The notes under the pieces are model-generated. The model did not search any database, was not told the DNA's origin, and worked only from the letters and a program-made list of their open reading frames with translations. A program made the translations under genes and the position numbers. DNA of 64,000 nt from Polyangiaceae bacterium (GTDB lineage: Bacteria > Myxococcota_A > Polyangia > Polyangiales > Polyangiaceae), in contig JAHBVX010000001.1 of the NCBI GenBank assembly GCA_019637295.1, positions 781,501 to 845,500 of the forward strand. Reading direction: 5' to 3'. Below, piece by piece: positions 19,459 to 28,064 of this stretch (position 1 is its first letter; every line of letters starts with the position of its first letter).

Positions 19459-21082
19459 GGCGACGCGCTCGCCGGCGTCGCAGCACGAAGAGCGCCAGCG
19501 CGCCCAGCGCGAGCGCGGGAGCACGACCACCTGGGCGCCCATCCACCCGGCAGCCGCAGCCGCCGTCGTCCGACGCGCCGCCGCTCGACGCGCCGCCGCT
19601 CGACGCGCCGCCGCTCGACGCGCCGCCGCTCGACGCGCCGCCCACGCCGCCAGCCGTCCCGCCCGAAGCCGAAGCGCCGGTGCCGCCGCTGGCAGCTGCG
19701 CCTGCGCTACCGCCCGCGGGGGTCCCTGCGCCGCCCCCGGCGCCGGCGGCGGAGGCGTCCGTGCCCGCGTCGCCCAAACCACCATCGGGCGCGGTCGCGC
19801 AGTTGGCGGCCGCCTTCGTGATGCTGATGGTGTCGATGATTTGGTTCGGTTGTGGGGCCGCGCCCCAGGTCTCGAGCTTCAGGGTCTCGTCGTTGATGTC
19901 GACCAGGACATAGTGATGATCCCCGGAGCAGGTCGCGCGGCCCGACATGCCGCCGCACAGGAACCCGGGGATGGTGAACGCGCCGGCGCCGCCGCTGACG
20001 ATGTACACGGTGCCCGAGGCGAAGCCGCTCGCGCCCGTGGAGCACGGCGAGCTCGACCCCGGCGTGCCCTTGGTCGTGCAGTTGCTCGGTTCGAACCGCT
20101 CGTACCAGTGGTTGTGGCTGGCGAACACGACGTCGACGTGGTGCTTGTCGATGATGGGCACGAGCGCGGCGTTCTGATTGGCCTCGTTTGGCTCGTGGGA
20201 GATGGAGAACAGCACTTCCTTCGTGTAGCTGGGCTTGTGGTAGTAGACGAACTTCCACTTCTTGGGGTTCTGCGTGAGCACCTCGTCCAGCCACGCCGCC
20301 TGCGTCGCGAACGGGATGCTGCCTCCAGTGAACGACTCGGTGGAGAGCGACACGAAGATCGCGTTGCCGTAGGTGAAGTAGTAGTAGTCCTCCGTGCTGC
20401 TGCCGTGGGCGCCGGTGGACACGGGCAGCGCGAAGATCTGGTTGTAGTTGGCGCCGGCGCCGGTGACGGGCCCATCATCGTGGTTGCCGAGCACCGGCAT
20501 GAAGGGGATCCGCCGGGCCACGGCGGTGGTGTCGTTCAAGAAGGTCAACCACTGGCTCACCTGCTTGCCGTCGATCACCATGTCGCCGCCGTTGAGGACG
20601 AAGGCCGGCTGATGCGCGGCCGCCTGCGCCAAGATCTGGGGCCAGTTCTGCCCGCCTCCGAAGGTCGGGTCCGGGCGATTGTCCGCGGCGAAGGCGAAGC
20701 GCAGCTTGCCGCACTCCGGATCATCGACCGGACCCGTCGTGAAGCTCGCCTCCTGAGAGAAGCCGTCCGCGGTGTTGCCCGCCACGTAGTAGTACTTGGT
20801 GTTCGGACTCAGCCCAGTGAGGGTGACCTCGTGTACATGACCCAACCCGGCGTTGGCTTGTAACGAAGCGCCGGTGAAGGTCTGCGTGTAGCTACCGGGA
20901 CTGGTGCCCAGCAGCACCTCGGTCGCCGTGCTGGCCGTCGTGTTCCAAGCCACGGTCATGCTCGTGGCCGCGTCGCCAGTGTACGACAGGCGCACGTACT
21001 GGGGTGCCGCCAGGGCCGCCGTCGTCCACAGTCCGAGCGCCGCGCCCAGCGCAGTCTTCCCGAGTCGCATCGACGCTAGCAT
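19445..21082 (-). CDS. Purple acid phosphatase-like metallophosphoesterase with MYXO-CTERM anchor
   Basis: 545 residues. Signal peptide (LGKTALGAALGLWTTAALA), then a fibronectin-like N-domain (YVRLSYTGDAATSMTVAWNT...GLSPNTKYYYV) and a calcineurin-type phosphoesterase domain. Metal motifs are visible: FAADNRPD, GGDMV, GNHDD, YYHKP and SHNHWYER. A Gly/Ala/Ser linker leads to a C-terminal sorting region: a Cys pair (CGC), a hydrophobic helix (APALALGALALFVL) and an Arg cluster, the MYXO-CTERM layout predicted to hold proteins at the outer surface. Substrate unknown. ATG 21070 (MRLGK...) is an alternative start. Confidence 0.85.
   Translation of the reverse strand: MLASMRLGKTALGAALGLWTTAALAAPQYVRLSYTGDAATSMTVAWNTTASTATEVLLGTSPGSYTQTFTGASLQANAGLGHVHEVTLTGLSPNTKYYYVAGNTADGFSQEASFTTGPVDDPECGKLRFAFAADNRPDPTFGGGQNWPQILAQAAAHQPAFVLNGGDMVIDGKQVSQWLTFLNDTTAVARRIPFMPVLGNHDDGPVTGAGANYNQIFALPVSTGAHGSSTEDYYYFTYGNAIFVSLSTESFTGGSIPFATQAAWLDEVLTQNPKKWKFVYYHKPSYTKEVLFSISHEPNEANQNAALVPIIDKHHVDVVFASHNHWYERFEPSNCTTKGTPGSSSPCSTGASGFASGTVYIVSGGAGAFTIPGFLCGGMSGRATCSGDHHYVLVDINDETLKLETWGAAPQPNQIIDTISITKAAANCATAPDGGLGDAGTDASAAGAGGGAGTPAGGSAGAAASGGTGASASGGTAGGVGGASSGGASSGGASSGGASSGGASDDGGCGCRVDGRPGGRAPALALGALALFVLRRRRARRLTAT
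19572..19640. repeat. 15-bp tandem repeat encoding GGASS linker
   Basis: gacgcgccgccgctc repeats at 19572, 19587, 19602 and 19617 with a partial fifth copy. It encodes (GGASS)n just before the MYXO-CTERM segment and keeps frame. Confidence 0.85.
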
Positions 21083-21137
21083 GACGGGTCCTGGCGCCGG
21101 CGTCGAGTCCGGTGCGCGGCCGGCACAGAAGCGGCTG

Positions 21138-21929
21138 TCAGGGGCTCCACTCGACGGCGGCCCGGGCGAAGTCGAGCCCCGACACGATGCCGACGATGCT
21201 CCGCTGCTCCATCACGATGGCGTGTCGCGCCCGGGTAGCGATCGCGCGGGCGGCGACGTGGTGAGCGGCGCCCGGAGCGTTGGCCACGATGAAGCGGTGG
21301 CTCATCGCGCGCTCGACCGGGTCGATGCTGAAGTAGCCGGCGGACTCGACGGCCTGCTCCTGGGTGAACATGCCGACCGGCCAACCCGCCGCGTCCGTCA
21401 CCACGATGCCGACGACCTGCGCGTCGCGCAGCGCGCTCACCGCTTGCTCGATGGTGGCCGTCGCGGCGATGGTCCGCACGGGTGACGTCATCAGCTCCGC
21501 CATGCTCGTGCTCGCGCGGGCGTCGACCAGGGCGCGCATCACGTCGCGGGTGCTGAGGACCCCGTAGGCGTGCTGCGGGGTCGCTACGAAGACCCGGTGC
21601 ACGCCGTGAGCGAGCATGGCGCGCGCGGCCTCCCGAACGCTCGTCCCCTCGGGACTGACGGTGACGACGCTCGGCGTCGCCGCGTCTCGAACGAGCTGAG
21701 ACGGAACCAGCAGGCGCAGTCCGCCGCGCTGAGGGTCCAGGTCGACGCGACCGACGCGCAGCAGGTCCGCGCGTGACAGCACGGCAGCGATGGGGTCAGC
21801 GCCGTCTTGTACGAGCAGCGCGGAGACCCGGTGCTGCTCGAGCCGCTGCTGCGCGGTCACCAGCTCGGCATCGGCGGCGATGCTGAACACGGGCGTGGAC
21901 ATGTAGTAGGAGACGGGTCGATCGAGCAT
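21138..21929 (-). CDS. Quadruple CBS-domain protein
   Basis: 263 residues made of two CBS pairs: MSTPVFSIAADAELVTAQQRLEQHRVSALLV, ATPSVVTVSPEGTSVREAARAMLAHGVHRVFV, MTSPVRTIAATATIEQAVSALRDAQVVGIVV and a diverged fourth near MSHRFIVANAPGA. No fused enzyme or transporter domain. It is likely a cytoplasmic adenylate- or metabolite-sensing protein; target unknown. TAGCGG ends 7 nt before ATG 21929, which may be a weak -10. Confidence 0.85.
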   Translation of the reverse strand: MLDRPVSYYMSTPVFSIAADAELVTAQQRLEQHRVSALLVQDGADPIAAVLSRADLLRVGRVDLDPQRGGLRLLVPSQLVRDAATPSVVTVSPEGTSVREAARAMLAHGVHRVFVATPQHAYGVLSTRDVMRALVDARASTSMAELMTSPVRTIAATATIEQAVSALRDAQVVGIVVTDAAGWPVGMFTQEQAVESAGYFSIDPVERAMSHRFIVANAPGAAHHVAARAIATRARHAIVMEQRSIVGIVSGLDFARAAVEWSP

Positions 21930-22049
21930 GGTGAGGCCGCTACTTGCAACGTGTGTACCTGCCGCTGGTGCTGCAGACGCGGGGACGTCGAGTCACGACG
22001 CGTCCGCAGCTCTTGCCAACGAGCGAGCTCGGACGCGCAAGCTCTGCGC

Positions 22050-23135
22050 TCAGGGTGAGCCTCGCCACACGCCGGTTTCCCCCGCGAGCCACACGTCGTT
22101 GCCGTCGCGACCGAAGACCTCGGTCAGCGGTCCCTCGGGCCCGACGATCTTACGCCAAGCTTGACCGTCGTAGTGGGCCGCGCCGTCGTCACCCACGAGC
22201 CACACGTCCGACGCGCTCGCGGCCCACAGGCCTCGCGGTGAGCGGAGCGGCGACGGGTGCGCCGCCCAGCGCTGCCCGTCGAAGCGGTGCAGCGTCGAGG
22301 TGCCGGGCTCGCTGACCCAGGCCGCGCCCGTGCTGTCCGCCGTCGCGCCGCCGGGCTGGCCGAAGGGCGCTTCTCCGCCGACAGCGACGAAGCCCGACTG
22401 CTCGAGTCGCATCAAGGAGCGGCTCGCGAACGCGATGGCGAGCCCGCCCGCCAGCTCCACGCGCATGACGGACGCTGGGGAGCCGACGTTGCTCCAGCCC
22501 GTCAGGCGCTTGATGATGCAGGTGTCACCGAGCTTGCAGACGACCTCCGGATCGTCATGCCCGAGCACCCCGAACAGCGCGCTCGGTGGGGGGCCGAGCA
22601 GGCGGCCTGTCTCGTTTCGCTCCGCTACCCAGCCGGTGGGCGGACGGTAGCGCAGGTACAGCGGTCGAGGTGCGGCGCCCTCGCTACGGCTGCCCAGGAT
22701 GCGAGGCTGATCGTCGCGGCCAAAGAAGATGCGCGCGTCGTCGCGCTCCCCCTCCTTCGCCGCGAGGCGCGCGGGCAGCGGTACGAGCTTCCACGCTTTG
22801 CCATCCGAGAGCCAGACGTCGCGCGCGCCGTGCTCGCTCGCGGCGATGGCAGCGATGCGGCGCTTTCCAAGCCCGAGAGACACGACCGGACGCTCGAGCT
22901 CACGCGTCCAGCGCAGCCGCTCCACCGTCGGCACGCTTGCAGGCGCGGCGCCGGAAGGCGCTGTCGCTGGCGGGTCCGCGGACGATGCCGGCTCGGGAGG
23001 GAGCGACTCGGTGCCCGCTGCCGTCGGCTCGATCGTCGAGCGGGCGGGACCTGCGGTCGCGCAAGCGAGGGCGAGCGCTGCCGCGATGACGGCGCCTGGC
23101 CAGGTGGGCGTCAGGTGCGTGTACGGGTCGACCAT
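22050..23135 (-). CDS. Lipoprotein with propeller-like repeats
   Basis: 361 residues. The lipobox region is IAAALALACATA. After a Pro/Ala/Ser spacer, the body contains repeating DVWL / HYDGQAWRK / AWVSEPGTSTLHRFDGQRW motifs typical of beta-propeller proteins that read out as FDG-W or DVWLVGDDG blades in myxobacteria. No enzyme motif is seen. ATG 23135 is preferred because it leaves a short n-region; ATG 23150 is possible. Function unknown, presumably outer-membrane or periplasmic. Confidence 0.65.
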   Translation of the reverse strand: MVDPYTHLTPTWPGAVIAAALALACATAGPARSTIEPTAAGTESLPPEPASSADPPATAPSGAAPASVPTVERLRWTRELERPVVSLGLGKRRIAAIAASEHGARDVWLSDGKAWKLVPLPARLAAKEGERDDARIFFGRDDQPRILGSRSEGAAPRPLYLRYRPPTGWVAERNETGRLLGPPPSALFGVLGHDDPEVVCKLGDTCIIKRLTGWSNVGSPASVMRVELAGGLAIAFASRSLMRLEQSGFVAVGGEAPFGQPGGATADSTGAAWVSEPGTSTLHRFDGQRWAAHPSPLRSPRGLWAASASDVWLVGDDGAAHYDGQAWRKIVGPEGPLTEVFGRDGNDVWLAGETGVWRGSP

Positions 23136-23180
23136 GTGGGGCTCGAGCACGGAGCACGATGTCAGCGAGGCGCCCGACGG

Positions 23181-24053
23181 TCACCGAGCCGCTGCGACGT
23201 AGGGCGCGGCCACCCACTGCTGCTGGCCGTTCGGAAACGCGCACAGGTACTGCCCCTGGGCCTCGTTGACGATGGTGGCCGGGTAGCGATTGCCATCGGA
23301 CCACGTCACGAGCACCGGGCTCCCCGGGCCCAGCGCGGCCACTCCCGGGGGTGGGCCCGCCGGCGGCGCCGGCGCGGGCGCCGCCTGGAAGGGCTGTTCG
23401 TCGCCGCCGACCCACACCCGCTCCCCAGCGGCCACGATGGACGTCAGCAGGTGCAGCACGTGGGCGACGCGCTGATCGGCGCTCTTGCTCAGCGTGATGG
23501 CCGAGTCGTTCAGGTACAGCGTGACCTCCTGTTCGCCGATCTGGAAGTGGGTACCTGGCTTGGCGGTCTCCTCCATGAGCAGGAGCAGCTGATCCGTCAG
23601 CTCCCGCGGCAGCTGATCCCAGCAGGTCTTGATCTGGCGAAGCTCGTCGCGATCTGCCTCGAAGTACAGGTGCGGCGAGAGGAACAGCTTCTGGCTCTCG
23701 TCTGCGTCCCACTCGTCCCGGTCGAGCTGCTCGTGCGCATGTGCACCGGCCTCCTCGTCGTACTGCAGGTTGAACGACCAGGGGACGGGCAGCTCCCGCT
23801 TCGGCTTGACTTGGAGGCGCAAGTTGCCGAAGGAGACCCAGATGATCAGCCTCACCGAGTACTGGTTGTACTGGCCGGTGACGTGCACTTCATCGCCGCC
23901 GTCGCGGCTCTTGACCGTGCCCCCGATGGCTGGCGCCATGCGCTGCCCCGCCTCCATGCACACCCGGAGCTTGTGCGCGTCGCTGTCGATGTTCCAGTAG
24001 GCCGAGCCGCTCATCACGGCGTCGGTGTTGAAGACCTTGTCGAAGAACCCCAT
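23181..24053 (-). CDS. Soluble protein with C-terminal Tudor/SH3-like domain
   Basis: 290 residues, unrecognised over most of its length. The N-terminal ~220 residues are mixed alpha/beta and hydrophilic (MGFFDKVFNTDAVMSGSAYW). A Pro/Ala linker leads to GSPVLVTWSDGNRYPATIVNE and YLCAFPNGQQQWVAAPYV, which read like a Tudor/agenet-type small barrel. Start ATG 24053 is supported by TATGGT ending 7 nt upstream. It is divergent from the zinc-ribbon gene, 55 bp away. Confidence 0.6.
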   Translation of the reverse strand: MGFFDKVFNTDAVMSGSAYWNIDSDAHKLRVCMEAGQRMAPAIGGTVKSRDGGDEVHVTGQYNQYSVRLIIWVSFGNLRLQVKPKRELPVPWSFNLQYDEEAGAHAHEQLDRDEWDADESQKLFLSPHLYFEADRDELRQIKTCWDQLPRELTDQLLLLMEETAKPGTHFQIGEQEVTLYLNDSAITLSKSADQRVAHVLHLLTSIVAAGERVWVGGDEQPFQAAPAPAPPAGPPPGVAALGPGSPVLVTWSDGNRYPATIVNEAQGQYLCAFPNGQQQWVAAPYVAAAR

Positions 24054-24060
24054 GTGTCGG

Positions 24061-24066
24061 ACCATA
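24061..24066 (-). promoter_or_regulatory. -10 hexamer TATGGT
   Basis: It lies 7 nt before ATG 24053 in the 55-bp gap shared with the divergent zinc-ribbon gene. Confidence 0.5.
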
Positions 24067-24108
24067 TCAGGACCGGCGCGAGAGCTGAACCGCGTTCGGA
24101 GTGAAGCC

Positions 24109-25260
24109 GTGCAGCCCCACCCCGTCATCGTCAACCTCTGCGCTCTGTGCGGTAGCGTCGCGGCCGAGCGTTCGGACCGCTGCACGACGTGCGGGGCGGT
24201 CGGTGCATCCGGCCGGGTCCAAGCCGAGCTGGGGGCCGACGCGCGCTGGGCGCGCGTCGAGCTGTCGTTTCGCTGCGTCGGTTGCGGCTTCAGCTCGCCG
24301 CTCGATCATCTCGATCTGGACGGCACGCTGAGCTGCGCACACTGCGGGCTCGACCAAGCCTTCGACGTGCGTGCCTACTCGCGCGTCTTGTCCACCGCGC
24401 ACGACGTCGTCGATCTGTGCGGCGCGGATCCGGAGGTTCGCCGGCCCGGCTCGGCGTTGTCCCGCGACAATCCGTATCATCACATCGGCGTGTCCGTGTC
24501 CGACCAGGCCTGGTCCGAGCCGCACGTCGTCGGCGGGCGCGAGGCGCTCCGGGTGCGCGTCAGCCCGGGGCACCCGCTGTGCGATCGGTGCAAGGTGCCC
24601 CAGGTGCCGTACCCCAGTCACGACCAGCTGGGGCTGCGCTGTCCGCAGTGCCATCGGCTGCAGAGCTACGCGCTCGTTCCGCAGGCCCAGAGCTTCCATC
24701 CGGGGGTCGTCGCGGTCGTGGCTCCGGGCCATCGCTGCGACTTGCGTCAGGTGAGCGAGGCCATCACCGCAGCCGGTGCGGCCAAGCTCGGCTGTCCGCA
24801 CTGCGGCGCGCCGCTACACACGGATCAGCACGCCACCAGCGTGACCTGCGCCCACTGTCATCAGCCCTCGCTCATCTCCAGCAAGTTGTGGTACCGGCTG
24901 GGCGTCAGGGAGCCGCGCACCGAGCCCATCTGGCTGTGGTTTCGCGGCCGCTCGCCGCGCCGCCGGGCCTTGGAGCAGCGCGGGCAGGACGTGGACCCGT
25001 TCGAGCTCGAGCTCCAGGCCCGCGCCCGCGCGGTGCTCGAGGCGCGGGGCCGGCCCGCGCCGCAGCTCGCCGCGTCGAGCCCCAGCGCGCCGCAGCTCGT
25101 CGCGTCGAGCCCCAGCACGCCGCAGCTCGCCGCGCCGGCGCCCCCTCCGATTCAGTTCGCCGCCGCACCTCGCAGCCACGCAGTGCTCGTCGTGGTTGGG
25201 GGCAGCGTCGTGCTCTTTGCCCTGTTCGCTGGCGTCATCGCCTACCTGGCTCTACTCTGA
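24109..25260 (+). CDS. Multi-zinc-ribbon protein with C-terminal membrane anchor
   Basis: 383 residues. Five CxxC-type pairs are visible: LCALCGS...CTTCGAVG, FRCVGCGF...CAHCGL, CDRCKV...LRCPQCHRL and GCPHCGAPL...CAHCHQP, so two or more zinc ribbons are likely. A linker of (APQLAASSPS) repeats precedes one C-terminal membrane helix (AVLVVVGGSVVLFALFAGVIAYLALL), a tail-anchored layout with the ribbons in the cytoplasm. Start GTG 24109 has GGAG 7 nt upstream and begins just before the first ribbon. Role unknown; it may be paired with the divergent Tudor-like gene. Confidence 0.7.
   Translation: MQPHPVIVNLCALCGSVAAERSDRCTTCGAVGASGRVQAELGADARWARVELSFRCVGCGFSSPLDHLDLDGTLSCAHCGLDQAFDVRAYSRVLSTAHDVVDLCGADPEVRRPGSALSRDNPYHHIGVSVSDQAWSEPHVVGGREALRVRVSPGHPLCDRCKVPQVPYPSHDQLGLRCPQCHRLQSYALVPQAQSFHPGVVAVVAPGHRCDLRQVSEAITAAGAAKLGCPHCGAPLHTDQHATSVTCAHCHQPSLISSKLWYRLGVREPRTEPIWLWFRGRSPRRRALEQRGQDVDPFELELQARARAVLEARGRPAPQLAASSPSAPQLVASSPSTPQLAAPAPPPIQFAAAPRSHAVLVVVGGSVVLFALFAGVIAYLALL
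25057..25137. repeat. 30-bp tandem repeat in linker of zinc-ribbon protein
   Basis: Units starting at 25057, 25087 and 25117 (gcgccgcagctcgccgcgtc and variants) encode APQLAASSPS-type decapeptides. Confidence 0.85.
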
Positions 25261-25275
25261 GAGAGGAGTGAGCAC

Positions 25276-26052
25276 ATGATACAAGTCAACTCTAGACGAG
25301 TCGCTTCCGTGGCCCTCGCGCTGCTCTTGCTGGGGGCGTGTGGCGGCGAAGAGTCGAGCCCGTCGAGCACGCCCGGTGACACGCTGTTGTCCTTCAAGGG
25401 CAGCGCGTGCAAGAAGGAAGGCACCGGGGGTCAAGCGCTGACGGCGGACGAAGCCTACGCGGGGCTGCAGTGCATTCGCTGGAAGTCCCTCGGCGCGGAC
25501 AAGCTCAGCATCGAGCTGTTCAACTTCGAGGGCGCCTGCGGCGCACAGTGGAAGGGCCAGAGCCAGGCGCTCGCAGACGGCGTCGTCGAGCTTCGCGCCG
25601 GCAACCCGGGCTGCCTGCTCGCTGCGTGCGGCAGCTGCATGTACGACTGGACCTTCGACGTGAAAGTGGCGACGAGCGCGGACCTGCCTCTATCCATCGT
25701 GACGGATCCCTGTCCCGGCGAGCAGCAGCCCCACACCGTCACCGCGACGCTGCCTCTGACGAGCGCACCGGACGGAGAGCTGTGTCGCTATGCCGACTAC
25801 AGCGGCCTCGGCTGGCAAGCGATGTCGCTCGGAACCTGCGGGCACGCCTACATGCCTTGCCGCACGAGCGGCGGGATGTGTTCACCCGAAGGCAGCTCCA
25901 CGGAGCCTTGCGCGGTCGGTTTGACCTGCGCCGACGGCGCGGGCGCGGGCGAGCCCGTGTGCCACGCGCCCTGCGCCGGCGACGGAGACTGCGCGCCCGC
26001 GGGGATCCTGACCTGTCAAGACGGGCTCTGCCGACCGGCCAAGCCGTGGTGA
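25276..26052 (+). CDS. Cys-rich lipoprotein, function unknown
   Basis: 258 residues with a clear lipobox (ALALLLLGACGGEE). The first 165 residues hold a beta-rich domain with CLLAACGSCMYDWTFDVKV. The C-terminal ~60 residues are a Cys-rich module (CSPEGSSTEPCAVGLTCADG...CHAPCAGDGDCAPAGILTCQDGLC) of the kind repeated in many myxobacterial surface proteins, probably disulphide-bonded. SD GAGAGGAG lies before ATG 25276, only 15 bp after the zinc-ribbon gene, with a -10-like TACTCT inside that gene's end. Confidence 0.65.
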   Translation: MIQVNSRRVASVALALLLLGACGGEESSPSSTPGDTLLSFKGSACKKEGTGGQALTADEAYAGLQCIRWKSLGADKLSIELFNFEGACGAQWKGQSQALADGVVELRAGNPGCLLAACGSCMYDWTFDVKVATSADLPLSIVTDPCPGEQQPHTVTATLPLTSAPDGELCRYADYSGLGWQAMSLGTCGHAYMPCRTSGGMCSPEGSSTEPCAVGLTCADGAGAGEPVCHAPCAGDGDCAPAGILTCQDGLCRPAKPW

Positions 26053-26069
26053 CCTAGCGGCGCTGGCGC

Positions 26070-27857
26070 TCAGCCGCCCTCTGCGCCGGCGCGTTCCACG
26101 TCGACTCGCCGTCGCCGGAGCGACGCGGTGGCGCCCGTGACGTCGGCGTACACGAGCGCGCCGCGTGCGCCCGGCGACAGCTCCGCGGCGTTGGCTTCGT
26201 CCGTGTCGATGTGCATCTCCAGCTGGAATTTGGGGCTGACCCGGATCAAGACGTCGCCGAAGATCAGATCCCGCGGTCCGCCGTCGATGGCCACCTCCAC
26301 CTCGTCGCCGTCGGTCACGCCGTAGCGCTTCGCGTCCTCCGGGGTCATGTGGATGTGGCGCTTCGCGCAAATCAGGCCTTCGCTGAGCTGCACGGTCCCG
26401 GCGGGTCCCTCCAGCGTGATGGGTGCCGAGCCGGCGACGTGGCCCGAGTCGCGAATGGGCGCGTCCACCCCGAGGGCGAACTCGTCCGTGCGTGAGACCT
26501 CGATCTGGTTCTTCGAGCGCAGGGGCCCGAGCAGGCGGACTCCTTCGATGCGCCCGCGCGGACCGATCAGCGTCAGCCGCTCTTCGCAGGCGTATTGGCC
26601 CGGTTGCGAGATGTCCTTGAACTTCGTGGGCGTGCGCCCCTCGCCGAAGAGTCGCTCGAAGGTCTCGAGGTTCAGGTGAATGTGCCGCGCGCTGATGGCG
26701 ATCGGGATGGCCGAGTGTGTGTCGACGGTCGCCTGCCGGCGGACGATGCTCGCGGCCTGTCGCGCGATGCTGAGTTCCTCGTCGGTGGCGGCGACCAGCA
26801 CGGCCACCCGCGAGTTGTCGGCGCTGATGCGGGCCACCGGCGACTGAGTATCGACCTTGGCGCTCGCGTTGCGATCCTCGTCGAGCACGATGCCCAGGTG
26901 CTCCATGCGCTGCAGGATGCGCCAGCGCATGGCGGCGGCGTTCTCGCCGATCCCCGCGGTGAGCACCACGGCGTCCAGGCCGCCCATCACCGCGGCGTAG
27001 GCGCCCACGTACTTCTTCGCGCGATGCGCGAAGACCGAGATCGCGAGCCGGCAGCGGTCGTCACCTGCGGCGGCGCGCGCCTCGATGTCACGCAGGTCGT
27101 TGCCCACCCCGGAGAGGCCCGCGAGGCCGCTCTGCTTGTTGAGCAGGTCATCCAGGGCCGCGGCGTCCATGCTCGCGTCGCGAGCCAGCAACAGGAGCAC
27201 CCCCGGATCGATGTCGCCCGAACGGGTGCCCATCACCAGACCCTCGAGCGGCGTCATGCCCATGCTGGTCTCGGTGGAGTGTCCGTACTCCACCGCGCAG
27301 GCGCTCGCGCCGTTGCCGAGGTGCAGCGTGAGCAGGCACAGCTCGTTCAGCGGCCGGCCGAGGTGCGCCGCGGCGAGGGACGCGACGTAGGCGTGGGAGG
27401 TGCCGTGAAAGCCGTAGCGGCGAATGCCGTATCGGGACGCGAGCTCGGGATCGATCGCGTAGCCGCGGGCGCGGCGCGGCATGCGCGCGTGAAACGCGGT
27501 GTCGAACACCGCGACGTGGGGCACGTCCGGCAGCGCGGCGCGGGCCGCGCGGATGCCGGCGAGGTTCGGGGGATTGTGCAGCGGCGCGAGCGGCACGCAG
27601 GCCTCGATGGCCGCCTCCACCGCGTCGTCGATGCGCGTCGCGTCCACGAACGCCTCGCCGCCATGGACGACCCGGTGACCCACGGCGTCGATGCGGTGCT
27701 CGCTCATCGTGCCAAGCACTTGCGCCAGCGCCTCGGCATGCGTCGTCCCGCTCCCGATGCGCTCGACCTTCCCCGCGGCCACGCGCGCCGCCGAGTCGGG
27801 ACGGACGAGCTGCCACTTGAGGGTGGACGATCCGAAGTTCAGCACGAGCACCAGCAT
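26070..27857 (-). CDS. Acetate kinase - PduL phosphotransacylase fusion
   Basis: 595 residues joining two consecutive enzymes. Residues 1 to ~385 are an acetate/propionate kinase: LVLNFGSSTLKW, HNPPNLAG, RYGFHGTSHAYV, ETSMGMTPLEGLVMGTRSGDIDPG and TAGIGENAAAMR. Residues ~395-595 are a PduL-type phosphate acyltransferase: SARHIHLN, GPLRSKNQIEVSRTDEFALG, CAKRHIHMTPEDA and FQLEMHIDTDEANAA, including the two HIH zinc sites. Together they would interconvert acyl-CoA and acyl-phosphate, then acid plus ATP, in one cytoplasmic polypeptide. No shell-targeting helix or microcompartment genes are seen. ATG 27857 is chosen because LVLVLNFGSS starts the kinase fold; the frame stays open upstream without domain content. 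Confidence 0.92.
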   Translation of the reverse strand: MLVLVLNFGSSTLKWQLVRPDSAARVAAGKVERIGSGTTHAEALAQVLGTMSEHRIDAVGHRVVHGGEAFVDATRIDDAVEAAIEACVPLAPLHNPPNLAGIRAARAALPDVPHVAVFDTAFHARMPRRARGYAIDPELASRYGIRRYGFHGTSHAYVASLAAAHLGRPLNELCLLTLHLGNGASACAVEYGHSTETSMGMTPLEGLVMGTRSGDIDPGVLLLLARDASMDAAALDDLLNKQSGLAGLSGVGNDLRDIEARAAAGDDRCRLAISVFAHRAKKYVGAYAAVMGGLDAVVLTAGIGENAAAMRWRILQRMEHLGIVLDEDRNASAKVDTQSPVARISADNSRVAVLVAATDEELSIARQAASIVRRQATVDTHSAIPIAISARHIHLNLETFERLFGEGRTPTKFKDISQPGQYACEERLTLIGPRGRIEGVRLLGPLRSKNQIEVSRTDEFALGVDAPIRDSGHVAGSAPITLEGPAGTVQLSEGLICAKRHIHMTPEDAKRYGVTDGDEVEVAIDGGPRDLIFGDVLIRVSPKFQLEMHIDTDEANAAELSPGARGALVYADVTGATASLRRRRVDVERAGAEGG

Positions 27858-28064
27858 GGTGGGCGCAGGGTACTCGATGCGTGTACCGCTGCAAGCAGCG
27901 GGTCCGGTCGGCAGATGTCGGTCCGGCGCGGGAACGACGGGTCCGCGAGCAGCGTCACTCGCGGAAGCGGCCGCGCTGGCGGAGCCATGTCGCGATCGCT
28001 TCGGCGCCCGTGCGCGGGCGCTGAGGACTTTGCCCGCCCGGCCGAGGCGCGGTTCAATTTCGTC

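Noticed and set aside
26595-28064. Upstream extension of the PARP-finger reading frame by 490 codons
   Set aside because: Antisense to the acetate kinase-PduL fusion; meaningful sequence begins at ATG 28065.
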